NCBI GenBank assembly: GCA_005884305.1
Contig: VAYL01000036.1
Coordinates: 1-5,831, forward strand
Origin: Actinomycetota bacterium
GTDB taxonomy: Bacteria > Actinomycetota > Thermoleophilia > Solirubrobacterales > 70-9
Length of the DNA: 5,831 nucleotides
Reading direction: 5' to 3'
The notes under the pieces were generated by a model, which made no database searches, was not told where the DNA came from, and worked only from the letters and a program-made list of their open reading frames with translations. The stretch's first letter is position 1. Each line of letters starts with the position of its first letter. The position numbers and the translations under genes are program-made. Below, one piece after another: positions 5,296-5,831 of this stretch.

Positions 5296-5831
5296 TCAGC
5301 GGTGCCGGTTGAAGGTGATGACCTGCTGGATGCCGCTCGGGCGGTTCGTATAGCGCATCGTCGTCTTCAGGATGCCGGGAACGAAGTGGATGCGCTCGGC
5401 GTCGGCGTCCGCGCGCCACGCACTCGGGTTTGAGGTGCCCTGCTGCTGTGACAGCTCATCGCCGGCCGCCGCGATCGCGTTCCAGATCGCGTTCTGGCAC
5501 TTGGCGAGGTTGCCATGACCGCAGTACCGGTTCTGGAGCGGCTGCGGTTGCTTCATGCCCAGCAGCCTGCGAATGTCGCGGTCGAAGTACTGGTACCAGC
5601 CGCTGTATTGGCCGCCGGGCGGCGAGTCGAACCGGGAGAAGAGCGAGTTCAGCTCATCGAGCTGAGATCCGAGCTGTGGCCGCATGAACGCGTCGGCGAT
5701 CTTCGGCCACGCGGCGTCCATGATCGCTGCGCCCGGGTCGTCGATCAAACCGTCGCCGTTCAGATCGAGGCGGTTGCCGCCGTTCTGGCGCCAGGCGACG
5801 AGCAGAATCAACATCTTGGCCGCCTGCTGGT
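5296..5831 (-). CDS. Penicillin acylase family protein, C-terminal part (5' end outside window)
   Basis: The minus-strand frame is open from the window edge to TGA at 5298-5296 and gives 177 residues, the C-terminal end of a penicillin acylase/amidase-type N-terminal-nucleophile hydrolase. These enzymes cleave amide bonds of beta-lactams, acyl-homoserine lactones or similar amides, and are usually exported and self-processed. Features seen: RLDLNGDGLIDDPGAAIMDAAWP, whose DxNxDGxIDD spacing matches an EF-hand-like calcium loop (about 5730-5770); GWYQYFDRDIRRLLG; a Cys pair in YCGHGNLAKCQNAIW; and the terminal MRYTNRPSGIQQVITFNRHR. The catalytic Ser and signal peptide would lie upstream of the window and cannot be checked. 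Internal ATGs such as 5814 are not the true start, because the frame continues upstream without a stop. It is probably co-transcribed with the coiled-coil gene downstream. Confidence 0.78.
   Translation of the reverse strand, partial: QQAAKMLILLVAWRQNGGNRLDLNGDGLIDDPGAAIMDAAWPKIADAFMRPQLGSQLDELNSLFSRFDSPPGGQYSGWYQYFDRDIRRLLGMKQPQPLQNRYCGHGNLAKCQNAIWNAIAAAGDELSQQQGTSNPSAWRADADAERIHFVPGILKTTMRYTNRPSGIQQVITFNRHR

Noticed and set aside
4766..5353. 195-codon plus-strand open frame opposite the coiled-coil gene
   Set aside because: The minus-strand gene has a strong Shine-Dalgarno and coherent heptad patterns; the plus-strand frame has no ribosome-binding site and runs across the acylase stop and the intergenic hairpin.
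5255..5419. 55-residue N-terminal extension of the coiled-coil protein
   Set aside because: It lies in another frame of the acylase gene's 3' end, is Arg/His/Pro-rich, and is ruled out by the strong ribosome-binding site before the ATG at 5254.

Overview
The window is high-GC bacterial DNA with densely packed genes, GC-rich third codon positions, several starts lacking a Shine-Dalgarno sequence and a few TAnnnT-type -10 elements. The protein phrasing (a GalT with a CPFC zinc motif, a penicillin acylase tail with an EF-hand-like loop, a GAP/Sap-type membrane protein) suggests an actinomycete-like bacterium, possibly of the Thermoleophilia/Solirubrobacterales. That placement rests on recognition of protein style, not on a marker gene.

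Layout. 1-948 (+): 3' part of a galactose-1-phosphate uridylyltransferase gene with an unusual linker insertion. 949-1187: intergenic region rich in repeats (four phased GGGTACCC palindromes, a 9-bp direct repeat, an 11-bp inverted repeat, a probable leaderless promoter). 1188-1829 (+): acidic hypothetical protein. 1842-2386 (-): decayed 3' remnant of a BNR/sialidase-like beta-propeller gene, lacking its 5' end and carrying a frameshift. 2424-2822 (-): small two-helix membrane protein of the 'low-affinity iron permease' family. 2823-2905: divergent promoter region with a GTAAC-N6-GTTAC operator-like site. 2906-3871 (+): alpha/beta hydrolase with a complete catalytic triad. 3876-3901: hairpin between convergent genes. 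3887-4570 (-): GAP/Sap-family (LysE-like) six-helix membrane protein. 4636-4709 (+): tRNA-Arg(CCT). 4715-5254 (-): coiled-coil hypothetical protein. 5296-5831 (-): 3' part of a penicillin acylase family gene, running off the window.

Working together. The clearest transcriptional unit is the acylase gene and the coiled-coil gene (41-nt gap, with the downstream Shine-Dalgarno inside a hairpin, suggesting translational coupling). The permease and hydrolase genes diverge from a shared control region, and the hydrolase and GAP genes converge on a shared hairpin. The tRNA lies antisense between two minus-strand genes with only 5 bp to the convergent stop codon. I see no CRISPR array, transposase, phage gene, toxin-antitoxin pair or defence system. 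This is mostly ordinary chromosomal sequence, and its more unusual signals are in the non-coding stretches.
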